Positions 31,971-41,875 of a stretch of DNA of 64,000 nucleotides are shown here, one piece after another (the first letter of the stretch is position 1; every line of letters begins with the position of its first letter). Source of the stretch: Panax quinquefolius. Lineage: Eukaryota; Streptophyta; Magnoliopsida; Apiales; Araliaceae. A program made the position numbers and the translations under genes. The stretch is taken from positions 46,677,409 through 46,741,408 of the forward strand of contig CM035151.1 in the NCBI GenBank assembly GCA_020205615.1, in the 5' to 3' direction. The notes beneath the pieces were generated by a model. That model saw only the letters and a list, made by a program, of their open reading frames with translations. It was not told the origin of the DNA and ran no database searches.

Positions 31971-33780
31971 TTCACCCTCCCTTATAAAGATTTCGTCCCC
32001 GGAATCACCGTTTTAAAAACCTATACATACACGGCACATAGTATACACAATCATTGCAAGTAGATCTCGATCCTAATTTGATCGAACTGATCTTTAACTA
32101 TTCACATAAAGCTTGTCTTTTTTGATTAAACGGAAATTTGATTCCTAAAAGAACTCAAATTCCTCCTTCAAAATATCTTTATAAAATAATTTACTATATA
32201 TAAGAAAATAAATTATAAGAAAATAAAATTTGTTCGAGTAATACCTGGAGTTGCATCCCCGGCTGCTACTGTTTCTTGAACGGTCATGTTGAAGACTCCT
32301 TCGGTTGGTTTTTTTGGTTCATTTTGTGAAGTCGATCCATTATATCGCCGATATCTTCCTGCATCTTTCCCACGTATTTGCATTCTTTGCCTTCCTTCTC
32401 TTCTTGCCGGTGGTCTTTAGCCTTATGCTCCTTTGATTCACAAATAAAACACCTTATAAATTATTGGATTGGGGCGGTTAGGAGAGATATCTCCTCACGC
32501 CTTACACTTGCTTTTTACATTATTTCCTTTTAAACACTCTCTAGAATGATTCTTTCCACAATTTCTACCATATGTGACTTGTTTCTTTCCACCTTCCGGC
32601 CTTTTTTTTAGTATTCCCAACATTATCTCCTTTCCTCTTTCCGGTTCTACTACCACTACTCCCTTCTTGGCTTTAACTTGATTTGTCTCCCACACAAAAA
32701 TTCACCCCTCCTTTCATTTGTATAGGTGGCAAAAATGTTGTCTTTTGCCCCTCAGTTACTAGCTATCCTGACCACTTCTCTGAGGTTAGATTGATCCTCT
32801 AAATCTTGGCGGTTTGATTGTCTTTAAGTCTTGAAGTTCTGCCGATCGATTGCTGGTGATTTCCATGGTTGGTAATCCATTCTGCGTAGCTTCGAGTGTC
32901 TATATTCATCAAATTACGCATCGAGGTGCAGTTGTCCTCGACTTTGTTGATGAGTTCTTTTGTCCTTTGGTTTCATTTTCGTCTTGGCAAATTATTATCG
33001 ATTAAATAAATCATGTTCATCTAACTAATTCATAGTACTTTATAGTATAAGCACATCTTTGCTTTAAACATTCGATATCTCTTTGTGACATAAAAGTCGG
33101 GGAATCGCTGCCACACACTTATCTGAAAGTTGAGAATCTTACATTACACATCATAGAGCATACATATTCTAGTAATACTAATACTACTTATTTCTTACAC
33201 ATTCACTAATGATCATTTGCTTAGTATTCTATATATTCCCATTATCCTCGATAATCCATTTCACACTTAAATATACCTAGTTAATTAAACTTACCACACA
33301 TTATGAGTTTAAGAACTCACCACAAACATATGAGTTTAAGAACTTGACATTGCCCACATATTCTTTAACTATACTTTACCTATTAGACATATTATCGCCT
33401 CTGGGTCTGGTACTACACTTTTAAAACCAACCACCTCATTGAGGTAGCTTTCAATGTGAGCCTCTATTTCAGCTATTGGCTTTGATATTGGCTCGGTCAT
33501 GAAGGTTGACTTCTTCTTTACGATCTGAGGGTATCCTAATCCTTTCTATCTGACATCTACCCACATAGTTTATCTAGACTAGCATATAGTATATACACAC
33601 AGCACATAATAGTTTTATATAAGTTATCTTTTATTTTGTTTTACGATGAATTTATTCAATTCATCTCCTTTTTAAACTCTATACGAGATATTTATATTTT
33701 CAACGTTTCCCTCAATTCTAAAGTTATAGCCTAAGGTCTAACCCACCTAAGGTTTTTAACCCTAAGCTCTGATACCATGA
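31971..33780 (-). other. D unit 2 internal region with decayed gag
   Basis: Homologous to 25043-26833. The zinc-knuckle frame survives only as 32495-32695 (GRNCGKNHSRECLKGNN), with the second and third knuckles degraded. The leader (33.0-33.76 kb) and primer site TGGTATCAGAGC (33766-33777) are well kept. Confidence 0.8.
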
Positions 33781-35908
33781 TGTGACGCCCCCAAATTCAG
33801 GTACTTGAAACCCAAACTCAGTGCTTCACGATACCATTTCTATGAGCGGAATAATATTAATAATAATAACAATAATATAAATAACAAACTTAGTTTACAT
33901 ATATCAGAGTCTAATCCCAAGTATGTAACCTTTACTATAATCTTGTGGGACTGGCGGTTAAAAGATTTACAGGTTGCAGAAATCACTTGGTCATCAGTCG
34001 GTCAATGAGCTTTGACCAAATATAACTTCAATCCATACATTATTTGGTCACGATTCTTTTTGCATATCAAAGACCACATACCATACTACAAGTACAATGC
34101 TTTAAACTACTAAAACACATTAGAATGTAAGCGATTAAAGAGGCGACATTCGTTTGTCGGACATCAAACAAAAATTTTCCAGATTTTCAAATCTTCAAAT
34201 CCGAGCCTCACAGATGTTATGGATCTAACATCTAGCAAACCGAATCATCATTAGACACTATAATAAACATATTCTAACACTCAAACATAACATCTAACAC
34301 ATAATTTATGGACAAATTTTTGGGAAGGTTTTATACCTTCTAAGAAGAAAATTTTGATTCATTGATTACGAGTTTGATGTGGTTTTTAATGAAAGGGTGA
34401 TCTTAGGGATTTGGTTTGTCTTATAATTTTGTGGGTTTGGGTGGAGAGAAAAGGTTTTGGTGTTTGGTATAAAATGGCTAACAAAAGTAAACTTTTTCTC
34501 TCAATCTATATGTAGAGCTTGCTAGATGCATGAATGGCTAGCACAAGAAAGTGAATGTTGTCCATTTTAAGTCGAGGTAGTGGTTGAGTTTGGTCACCAA
34601 CTCTCCCTATTAAGTCAAAACCTATTCTAGCCAAAATAATTCAATTAGGGCAAACTAGTCTTTTGATAATTCATTTAAATGGCAAAATAGAAACTTGTCA
34701 AAATCCGATAATACAAGAGGGGTATTTTGGTCTTTTTAAGCATGAAATTTTAAAGGCGATCTTGTAATCATGCAAACTGTTAGAGGTTTAACCCTAAGGT
34801 TTAGTACAAAACATTAGTAGGATTTAGCAATTAGGGTTTGTACAAAAATAATAAAATTAAATAAAAATTAAATAAATTTTAGTTTCTAAAATTTTTAAAT
34901 TAGGGTTTCATAATTATGATTAATTTTCTAATTACCTTTTGCAGTAACATTAGGGTTTAGATCATATAATTATCATTGACTTTGCTAATTTAGCAATTAG
35001 GGTTTATACTTTTGGTAATTAGGTTTTTATAATTTCTAATTAGGGTTACTAATTATAGAAATTAGGGTTTCTAAAAATTAATATCTCAAAATGTTAATTA
35101 GGGTTTACCTAATTATTCATAAAATCATATAACATCGTTACATAATAATCTCGAACTCATAATTGAGTTTTAAACTAGGGTTTAACACTTAAAATTAGGG
35201 TTTTTAATAATTTAGGGTTTTCTAAAAATTATTTAGGGTTTCTAGCACTTTAATTAGGGTTTACCTAATTAATACATTTAATACATGACATAAATTATAT
35301 AACACACTTATAAAACAATCTTGTACTCTAATTTGGATCTCAAATTAAGGTTTAACATTATTCTTAAGGTTTGGTCATAATAACACCGTAATTGACCAAC
35401 CATTATCAATCTGAATATACAAATGCATATTCATAGCCTTTGAAAAATCAAAATATAATTAATATTATATTAATATCCTCATACCTTGACAATAATCCAA
35501 AATTAGGGTTTGGATTCCATATCGATTATTCTTCATATTTAACCTTAATAATTAAGGTAAAATAATTAACTTAATAATCGTACTAAAATTCATATAATAA
35601 AATAAATATTATAATTATTCTAAAAATCACTTTATATATTATTTAAATAATATATGATTATATTTTATGGAAAATAATTAATAAAAACATTTCTATCTTA
35701 AAATTAATTATTATAAAATATACTTTATAATAATCAATTAATTCTAAAATAAATTTATTTGTAAATATTTATGTAATAAATATATTTTTATTTACCACAT
35801 AAATACATATACACATTATCTTGTATAAATCCTCATCCTTAAAAAATAAAAAAAATTTATCATAAAATTTCTTATTTATTTATATAGAAAATATCTAAGA
35901 GGTTATTA
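33781..35908 (-). repeat. D LTR copy 3 with about 3-kb internal deletion
   Basis: Matches the LTR end over 33781-33941 and then jumps to the homologue of copy 1 position about 23064, losing about 3.05 kb that includes the TA tract and the hairpin array. The junction is ACTATAAT|CTTGTGG, with 2-3 bases of shared sequence, typical of illegitimate recombination. It keeps the telobox cluster (34780-35510). The far end (GGTTATTA at 35901-35908) is short of the expected terminal CA. Confidence 0.8.
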
Positions 35909-37437
35909 TGTTGGACGCCCAAAATAGGTATACATCACCTATTACGAGTTAGCCAAATACATGGTACATGAATATAAATACAATCTTAATTATACAAAAA
36001 GAGAGTTTGTGAGTTTTAATACAAATATTGTCTTCTAGACAATATCCACTCTCGAGAATAAGTCCTCATTACATTTATTGTCACACTCTTTAATGAATAG
36101 TGAGGACTACTAGCTAATACTATCATCAGGACCATCACTCCCATTCCCAGACTCAAATCACGACTACGTTCTCATTTCTTGAAGAGAACAGTGAAAGAAA
36201 GGGTGAGCTCAACTAGCTCAGTAAGAAATATTATGACTAAGATAATGCAGAATAAATTATCATTAGCCTTCAACAGTGTTAAACTGTTAAAATATAACAA
36301 ATATTAAGTTTAACTGCAGCGGAACAAGAAATCCATTAGAAGAGTCAAGTAGAGAATAAAATCTACTATCTTCTATGATTTAAAAGGTTTTTCATAACTT
36401 TTATCGCTGAGACTCAGCTTAATAAATAATCCACATCATCCATGCTCTACGGCCAAGGATATTCATTAGTTTCACAACCACAAATTATCCATGCACCACA
36501 GCCAAAGATATTCGTGTATTCATCAATGGTCATGATCATGCCAACAACTTTCCATAAATGTACTACGGTCAATGAGGACTTTTTCCACATCCTTTGTAAC
36601 ATTATTGTCATGATTACACCGAATAATCCTCAGTCATAATCATACCAAGTCCATCTATGCACCACTGAGCCACAGATGACTTTCAAACATAATATAAACA
36701 TGAGGATGATGACAATGATATAAGAATTCAATAAAACAAGTTCAAGAATTAATTTATCCAGAACTAATAATGTCCAAATTGTCAACATGATACTTCTTTG
36801 TAGAAAGTAACACTCAAGAATGCTTTCGAAGAATATTTCCATGAAAAGATCTTTGGATGAAGCGCAAATATCGAGGATATTCCACTAATTTCATGGAGTA
36901 TAGAAGTCAAAACTTTAACCAATTTGAGTATAATAACGAATGGAATAACAATAGAAATCACCCATGCTAGTACTTGCATAGATAGGTTATTTACAGAATA
37001 ATAATAGTTATTTAAACGGTCAAAGTGAAATTTGCAATAAGTATGGATGTTCCAATGAGAATAATAAAGAGCGGAGACAGTCCCGCGTAAAGCGCATACA
37101 GACGGGATATTCCAACAAAATAATAATAAAGACGGAACCAGTCCCTAAAAAACTAACAAACAGGATATTCCAAATGTAATAATAATAAAAGGCGGAATAA
37201 TAGAAGAATGTCACCAAGTATAGGGTAGTCGCGTATCTTTGGTTATTCCAATGAGAATAATAAAGAATAGAATAATGAAGTTCTCTTCATGAATACAAAA
37301 GAAATAATACCCCTTACCGTAAAAGAAACTGGATATAGGAAAAGAAAGGTAGGAGACTTCTCTTCTTCTTTCTCTCTATAATTTTCTCTCTCTAGAGTTT
37401 CAGTGAATTCGTAAGAAAATAATGAAGGAATGAGCTT

Positions 37438-37447
37438 CTATTTATAG
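37438..37447 (-). promoter_or_regulatory. TATA box of the C LTR
   Basis: CTATAAATAG on the minus strand, followed by AAGCTCATTCCTTCATTAT, identical in arrangement to A (1497) and the solo LTR at 56449. Confidence 0.7.
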
Positions 37448-37624
37448 AAAAATGGATTGCATAGTAACTAACTCATGAACGATCCAGATTGATTTACTTT
37501 AATCTGACGGTCAATATTTAAAGCAAAATCTTTTAAATAAAATATAATATATATATAATAATAATAACAATCACAGTACTCCCCCGTGAAACCAATAATT
37601 CAATTCTTACGACAATTTTTCAAA

Positions 37625-37625
<1 letters not shown>

Positions 37626-37678
<53 letters not shown>

Positions 37679-37694
37679 TCAAATAAAGATGGAC

Positions 37695-37736
<42 letters not shown>
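37626..37736. repeat. two (TA)n microsatellites in the C LTR
   Basis: TA runs at 37626-37674 and 37699-37736, separated by a short unique stretch. A third, imperfect run lies at about 37887-37930. They occupy the place where A's LTR has a 125-bp tandem triplication. Confidence 0.9.
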
Positions 37737-37743
<7 letters not shown>

Positions 37744-38362
37744 ACATGTTCCCACTAACACAACACACACACACATACCACTTGATAATATCATTCCCAC
37801 CAAAACCCACTAACAAACAATAATGAAATAATACTCCATGTGACAATTTGATCCCCCCTTTCCCAACCCATTTTGACTAACACGTATACATATATATAAA
37901 TATATAATATATATATATATATATATATAACTAAATTAAGATAACTTTCCACCGACAATTTTAAAAATGTGTAAGTAGGGGTCTAAATAATACGCCAAAC
38001 TTACTATAAATACTGAGGCAATAATTGAACAAAACCGGTGACTTCTCACGTAAAGCATCAATAATCAATACCGTGCTCTTTATGCAACTCACGCAGTACA
38101 TTTGTTTTTAACACCGGTGTTTCAACGATTAATCTCAGAAACTTCTGTAGATTATTTTTTATAAAGTATTGTAATCGTTATACGAATAATCCTATTAAAA
38201 TGAATATTCGAACCAATCGAATATTATAAAACAACTTGCGTACTTTGCAAAATTTATAAATATTACCCGCAACTATAACATTATATCAAATTCATTCCAT
38301 AATATTCAAAAATGATATTTATAGAAAATTCATCTTTATTCATAAAAGTTGGGATCTTACAC

Positions 38363-38734
38363 TAGTCATGATATATCTCCCTTGTATATAACTTGCTAAG
38401 AAAATTAGTTGCTTACCCTTGTTATATCATGACATCTATTTTAGCTAAGCCCGAAGGATCCAACACAAAAGATAAGGGCAAGGGTAAAATCCAGGAGTAG
38501 CTTAGAATGAATGTTAATTTAATTATTATCTGATGAAATTTCTTATAAACCTTTTGTAATATGAATGGTGTGTTTAAATTTAAGGTTAAGAAAACCTTGG
38601 GACCATGTTATGGAACTTTATTATAATGAACAATGCATGTTTATTATTCCGTAATAGTTATAGAATGCTTATGATGATGATAGATTGTGAGCACCGAATC
38701 TGAGGTTAGAGAACATGGATTTGGTGGCGTCACA
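38363..38734 (+). repeat. probable 5' LTR remnant of element E
   Basis: The segment ends GGTGGCGTCACA at 38734, the terminus shared by gypsy LTRs here. Its start (ACTTGCTAAGAAAATTAG) resembles the last visible part of E's 3' LTR (ACTTGCTGAGCTAGTTAG at 44698-44715). I infer it is the final 370 bp of E's 5' LTR, cut by insertion of the C/B array. The match is weak. Confidence 0.45.
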
Positions 38735-39919
38735 ATTATAGATTGTCAAAAGAAATGCATAAATATTAGGACATTAAAACAACCTCAGATAGTATTTTAC
38801 GATAATAAATCGTTGGGACGTTCGTGTTGTCTTACCATGACACAAACTAGGAAACTGTTAAGGAAGGGGTGTGTAGGTTATTTGTGCCATGTGGTTGATA
38901 CCTAGAGAGTGGGAGCGACCATGGAAAAAATACCAGTAGTGAGTGAATTCATGGATGTATTTCCAAGTGAATTACTGGGTCTTCCACCGGATAGAGAGAC
39001 CGAGTTCGTGATAGACATTGTGCCAGGAGCGACACCAGTTTCTAGGGCACCGTATCGTATGGCGCTAGTGGAGATGAAGGAGTTGATGGTGCAGTTGCAA
39101 GAACTGTTGGACAGGAAGTACATTCAACCGAGTGTTTCACCGAGGGGAGCACCGGTACTATTTGTTAAGAAGAAGGACAGATCGTTAAAACTTTGTATCG
39201 ACTATCGTGAGTTGAACAAGTTAACAATAAAGAATAAGTATCCATTGCCCAGGATCGATAATCTTTTTGATCAATTGAAAGGGGCAAAGTATTTTTCTAA
39301 AATAGATTTAAGGACGGGGTATCATCAGCTGAAGGTTAGGAATGAAGACGTACCAAAGACGGCATTCAGGACTCGTTATGGTCATTACGAGTTTCTGGTG
39401 ATGTCGTTTGGGTTGACTAATGCACCAACTGCATTTATGGATATGATGAACATAGTGTTCAAATAATATTTGGACAAGTTCGTTTTGGTGTTTATCGATG
39501 ATATTCTAGTCTATTCTAAGACGCCAGAAGATCATGCTGAACACCGAAGAATATTGTTGGAGACACTAAGGAAGGAGAAGTTATATGCGAAGTTCACTAA
39601 GTGTGAATTTTTTTTAGAGAGGGTACAATTTTTAGGTCATGTCATTGACCACGAGGGGATTTCAGTAGATCCAGCGAAGGTGGAAGCCGTGATGAATTGA
39701 GAACAACCGAAAACGCCGACTGAGGTGCGGAGTTTCCTAGGGTTAGCGGGTTACTATCGGAGATTCATCCAGGATTTTTCAAAGATAACTACTCCATTGA
39801 CTAACTTGACAAGGAAGACGGTGAAGTATGTATGGACTGAGAAATGCGAAGACAGTTTTCAAGAACTGAAGAAGAGATTGAGTGAAGAGCATGTTTTGTC
39901 ATTACCCGATGACACATGA
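38735..39919 (+). pseudogene. E: protease-RT linker and reverse transcriptase
   Basis: The linker reads IIDCQKKC, then LLRKGCVGYLCHVVDT. A frame from 38909 follows with [98 protein letters not shown], then the catalytic box FIDDILVYSKTPEDH (39493-39537), FLGHVIDHEGISVDP and VRSFLGLAGYYRRFI. All are in one frame, interrupted by single stops at 39464, 39698 and 39917. Apart from these, the RT is the best preserved pol domain in the window. The stops suit decay of methylated cytosines. Confidence 0.9.
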
Positions 39920-40392
39920 AATTTTGTAGTTTATAGCGATGCTTCGCATAGAGGACTTGGTTGCGTGCTCATGCAGCATGGCAAGGTCATTGCATACGCA
40001 TCTTGGCAGTTGAAATATTATGAGAAAGTTTACCCTACTCATAATCTAGAACTGGTCGTGGTAGTGTTTGCCTTAAAGATATGGCGACATTATCTTTATG
40101 GGGAAAATGTGAGATATACACGGACCATAAGAGTCTAAAATATATCTTCACACAGAAGGAGTTGAATATGAGATAGAGGAGATGGCTGGAGTTGATAAAG
40201 GATTATGACTGTGAAATCATGTATCACCCTGGAAAAGCCAATGTAGTGGCTGATGCCTTAAGTAGAAAGGGTCGGGAGAAGTTGTCTATGTTAACAGCTC
40301 AGACTGAGTTAATAACAGAGATGGCTAGGATGGAAATAGAGGTGAAGCTGCCGAGTGAAGCGGATCAAAGACTATTTACGACAGAGATCTAA
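39920..40392 (+). pseudogene. E: RNase H
   Basis: [19 protein letters not shown] and [20 protein letters not shown] keep the first Asp and the Glu in the RT frame. A frameshift near 40110 follows (region YLYGENV). The frame 40192-40392 then carries [15 protein letters not shown] with the last Asp. A TAG at 40174-40176 replaces the usual Gln in the NMRQRRW motif. Confidence 0.85.
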
Positions 40393-41341
40393 TCTTCCAT
40401 CGTAGAGAGAATCAAGGAAGTACAACTCAAAACTGATGAGTGTGACCAGATGAAGAAGCTGTTGACTAATGAAAAAGAAATTAAGTTTAGTCTTGATAAT
40501 GAGGGATTATTAAGATTTGAAGGAAGAATTTGGGTCCCGAATGAGACGGAATTAAAGGAGCAAGTGTGGCAGGAGGCTCACAGTTCAAGGTACTCGATTC
40601 ATCTTGGTAGCACTAAGATGTATCAAGACCTTCGACAGAGTTTTTGGTGGTCGAACATGAAGAGAGAAATAGCTGAGTATGTGAGTAGGTGCTTGACTTG
40701 TAAAAAAATTAAGGCTGAACATCAACGACCAAGTGGCTTGTTACAGTCATTGGAAATTCCGGAGTGGAAGTGGGAGTATATCACGATGGACTTGGTGGTG
40801 GGACTTCCGACTACTTAGAAGGGGTATGATGCGATTTGGGTAATAGTGGCACCGGTTGACAAAGTCGACTCACTTTTTGCCAATTCGGGTCAAGTATAAC
40901 TTAGATCAATTAGCGAAACTTTATGTTAAGGAAATTATTTCCAGACATGGAGTACCAGTTTTGATTGTGTCAGATCGTGACCCACGATTCACATCAAACT
41001 TTTGGAGAAGTCTACAAGAGCAGTTAGGGACGCAGTTGAAGTTGAGTACATCATATCATCCACAAACTAATGGACAGAGCGAGAGGACAATTCAGACGTT
41101 AGAAGATATGTTAAGATCTTGCGTCAAGGATTTCAAGGGTGGTTGGGATGATCATCTACCATTAGTAGAGTTTGCATATAATAATAGTTATCATGCAAGC
41201 ATAGGTATGCCGCCCTACAAAGCATTATATGGAAGGAAGTATCGAACGCCATTGTATTGGGATGAAGTGGGAGAACGAAGAATGCTAGGACTAGAATTGG
41301 TGCAGCAAGCAGCAGATATAGTGAAGCTAATACGAATGTGA
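40393..41341 (+). pseudogene. E: integrase, zinc-binding part and catalytic core
   Basis: The frame 40450-40818 holds EAHSSRYSIHLGSTKMYQDL, FWWSNMKREIAEY and CLTCKKIK. After a TAG (40816) and a frameshift near 40845 that destroys the first catalytic Asp region, the frame 40856-41341 holds [14 protein letters not shown] (second Asp), [13 protein letters not shown] (Glu) and YKALYGRKYRTPLYWDEVGE. The order matches C's integrase; here the C-terminal part is retained. Confidence 0.88.
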
Positions 41342-41824
41342 TTGGTGGCTGCTCAAGACAGGCAAAGAAAGTTTACGAATTTACATCGAGTAAATAGGGA
41401 GTTCGAAGTAGGCTCGTATGTATTTCTAAAGGTATCTCCCTGGAAAGGAAAGATAAGATATGGAAAGAAGGGAAAGTTAAGTCCCAGGTTTATAGGACCT
41501 TTTGAGATATTAGAAAAAGTGGGAGGGGTAGCCTACGTGGTAGCATTACCTCCAGACCTAGAATGAATACATAACGTGTTTCACGTATCGGTATTACGAC
41601 CAAATAAGCCTGACTACAAACACGTAATAGAGTATGAGCCGATTCATCTCGAGAAGGACTTAACCTATGAGGAAGTGCCAATTCAAATCATTGATCAAAA
41701 AGAGCAAGTTCTACGAAATAATTTTATATCTGTAAAGGTGTTATGGAAGAACCACGATGTCCAAGAAGCAACGTGGGAATTGGAAGAAAAGATGAAGAAG
41801 AATTACCCTCATCTGTTTGTGTAA
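41342..41824 (+). pseudogene. E: integrase tail with chromodomain-like end
   Basis: KVSPWKGKIRYGKKGKLSPR and FIGPFEILEKVGGVAYVVAL form the GPF/Y module. FHVSVLRPNKPDYKHVIEYE and the chromodomain-like EEVPIQIIDQKEQVLRN, VKVLWKNHDVQEATWELEE follow, ending in TAA at 41822. Stops at 41339 (TGA) and 41564 (TGA) break it. Both look like CGA-to-TGA changes. Confidence 0.88.
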
Positions 41825-41860
41825 AAAAAAAATTAGCGAGATTCTAGGGACAGAATCCTT

Positions 41861-41875
41861 ATAAGGGGAAGAGAG
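41861..41875 (+). other. polypurine tract of element E
   Basis: AAGGGGAAGAGAG directly precedes the LTR start TGTAACGCCCC at 41876. Confidence 0.8.

Larger units (their letters stand above)
19850..35908 (-). mobile_element. Array D: tandem non-autonomous gypsy element, LTR-internal-LTR-internal-LTR
   Basis: Three LTRs of one family (19850-25042, 26834-31970, 33781-35908) alternate with two internal regions (25043-26833 and 31971-33780). On the minus strand the LTRs begin TGTAATAACCCGATATTTTC and end GGGGGCGTCACA. Each internal region starts with an initiator tRNA-Met primer site and ends with the purine tract AAGGGAGGTGAATG. Full LTRs are about 5.2 kb, far longer than the 1.8-kb inside, which codes only for the zinc-knuckle end of Gag. 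This fits TR-GAG-like or LARD-like non-autonomous elements. The array shape suggests unequal recombination between two copies through an LTR. Confidence 0.85.
15241..38362 (-). mobile_element. Element C: Ty3/gypsy chromovirus-like element split by array D
   Basis: Reading the minus strand: 5' LTR 38362-35909, then array D (35908-19850), then C's internal region from primer site 19841 to integrase at about 15711, then the broken shared LTR. Excising D rejoins the LTR end to the primer site within a few bases. C is the most complete gypsy copy in the left half. It keeps gag, protease, RT, RNase H and integrase motifs, but many stops and frameshifts separate them. Confidence 0.7.
35909..38362 (-). 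repeat. 5' LTR of element C
   Basis: A complete LTR of the A/B/C family. On the minus strand it starts TGTAAGATCCCAACTTTTAT at 38362, has TATA CTATAAATAG at 37447-37438, and its end is written as GGGCGTCCAACA at 35920-35909 (expected GGGGGCGTCACA). Flanking bases CTAGT (38363-38367) would be the right-hand target duplication of the C/B array. It contains TA tracts at 37626-37674, 37699-37736 and about 37887-37930. Confidence 0.8.
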
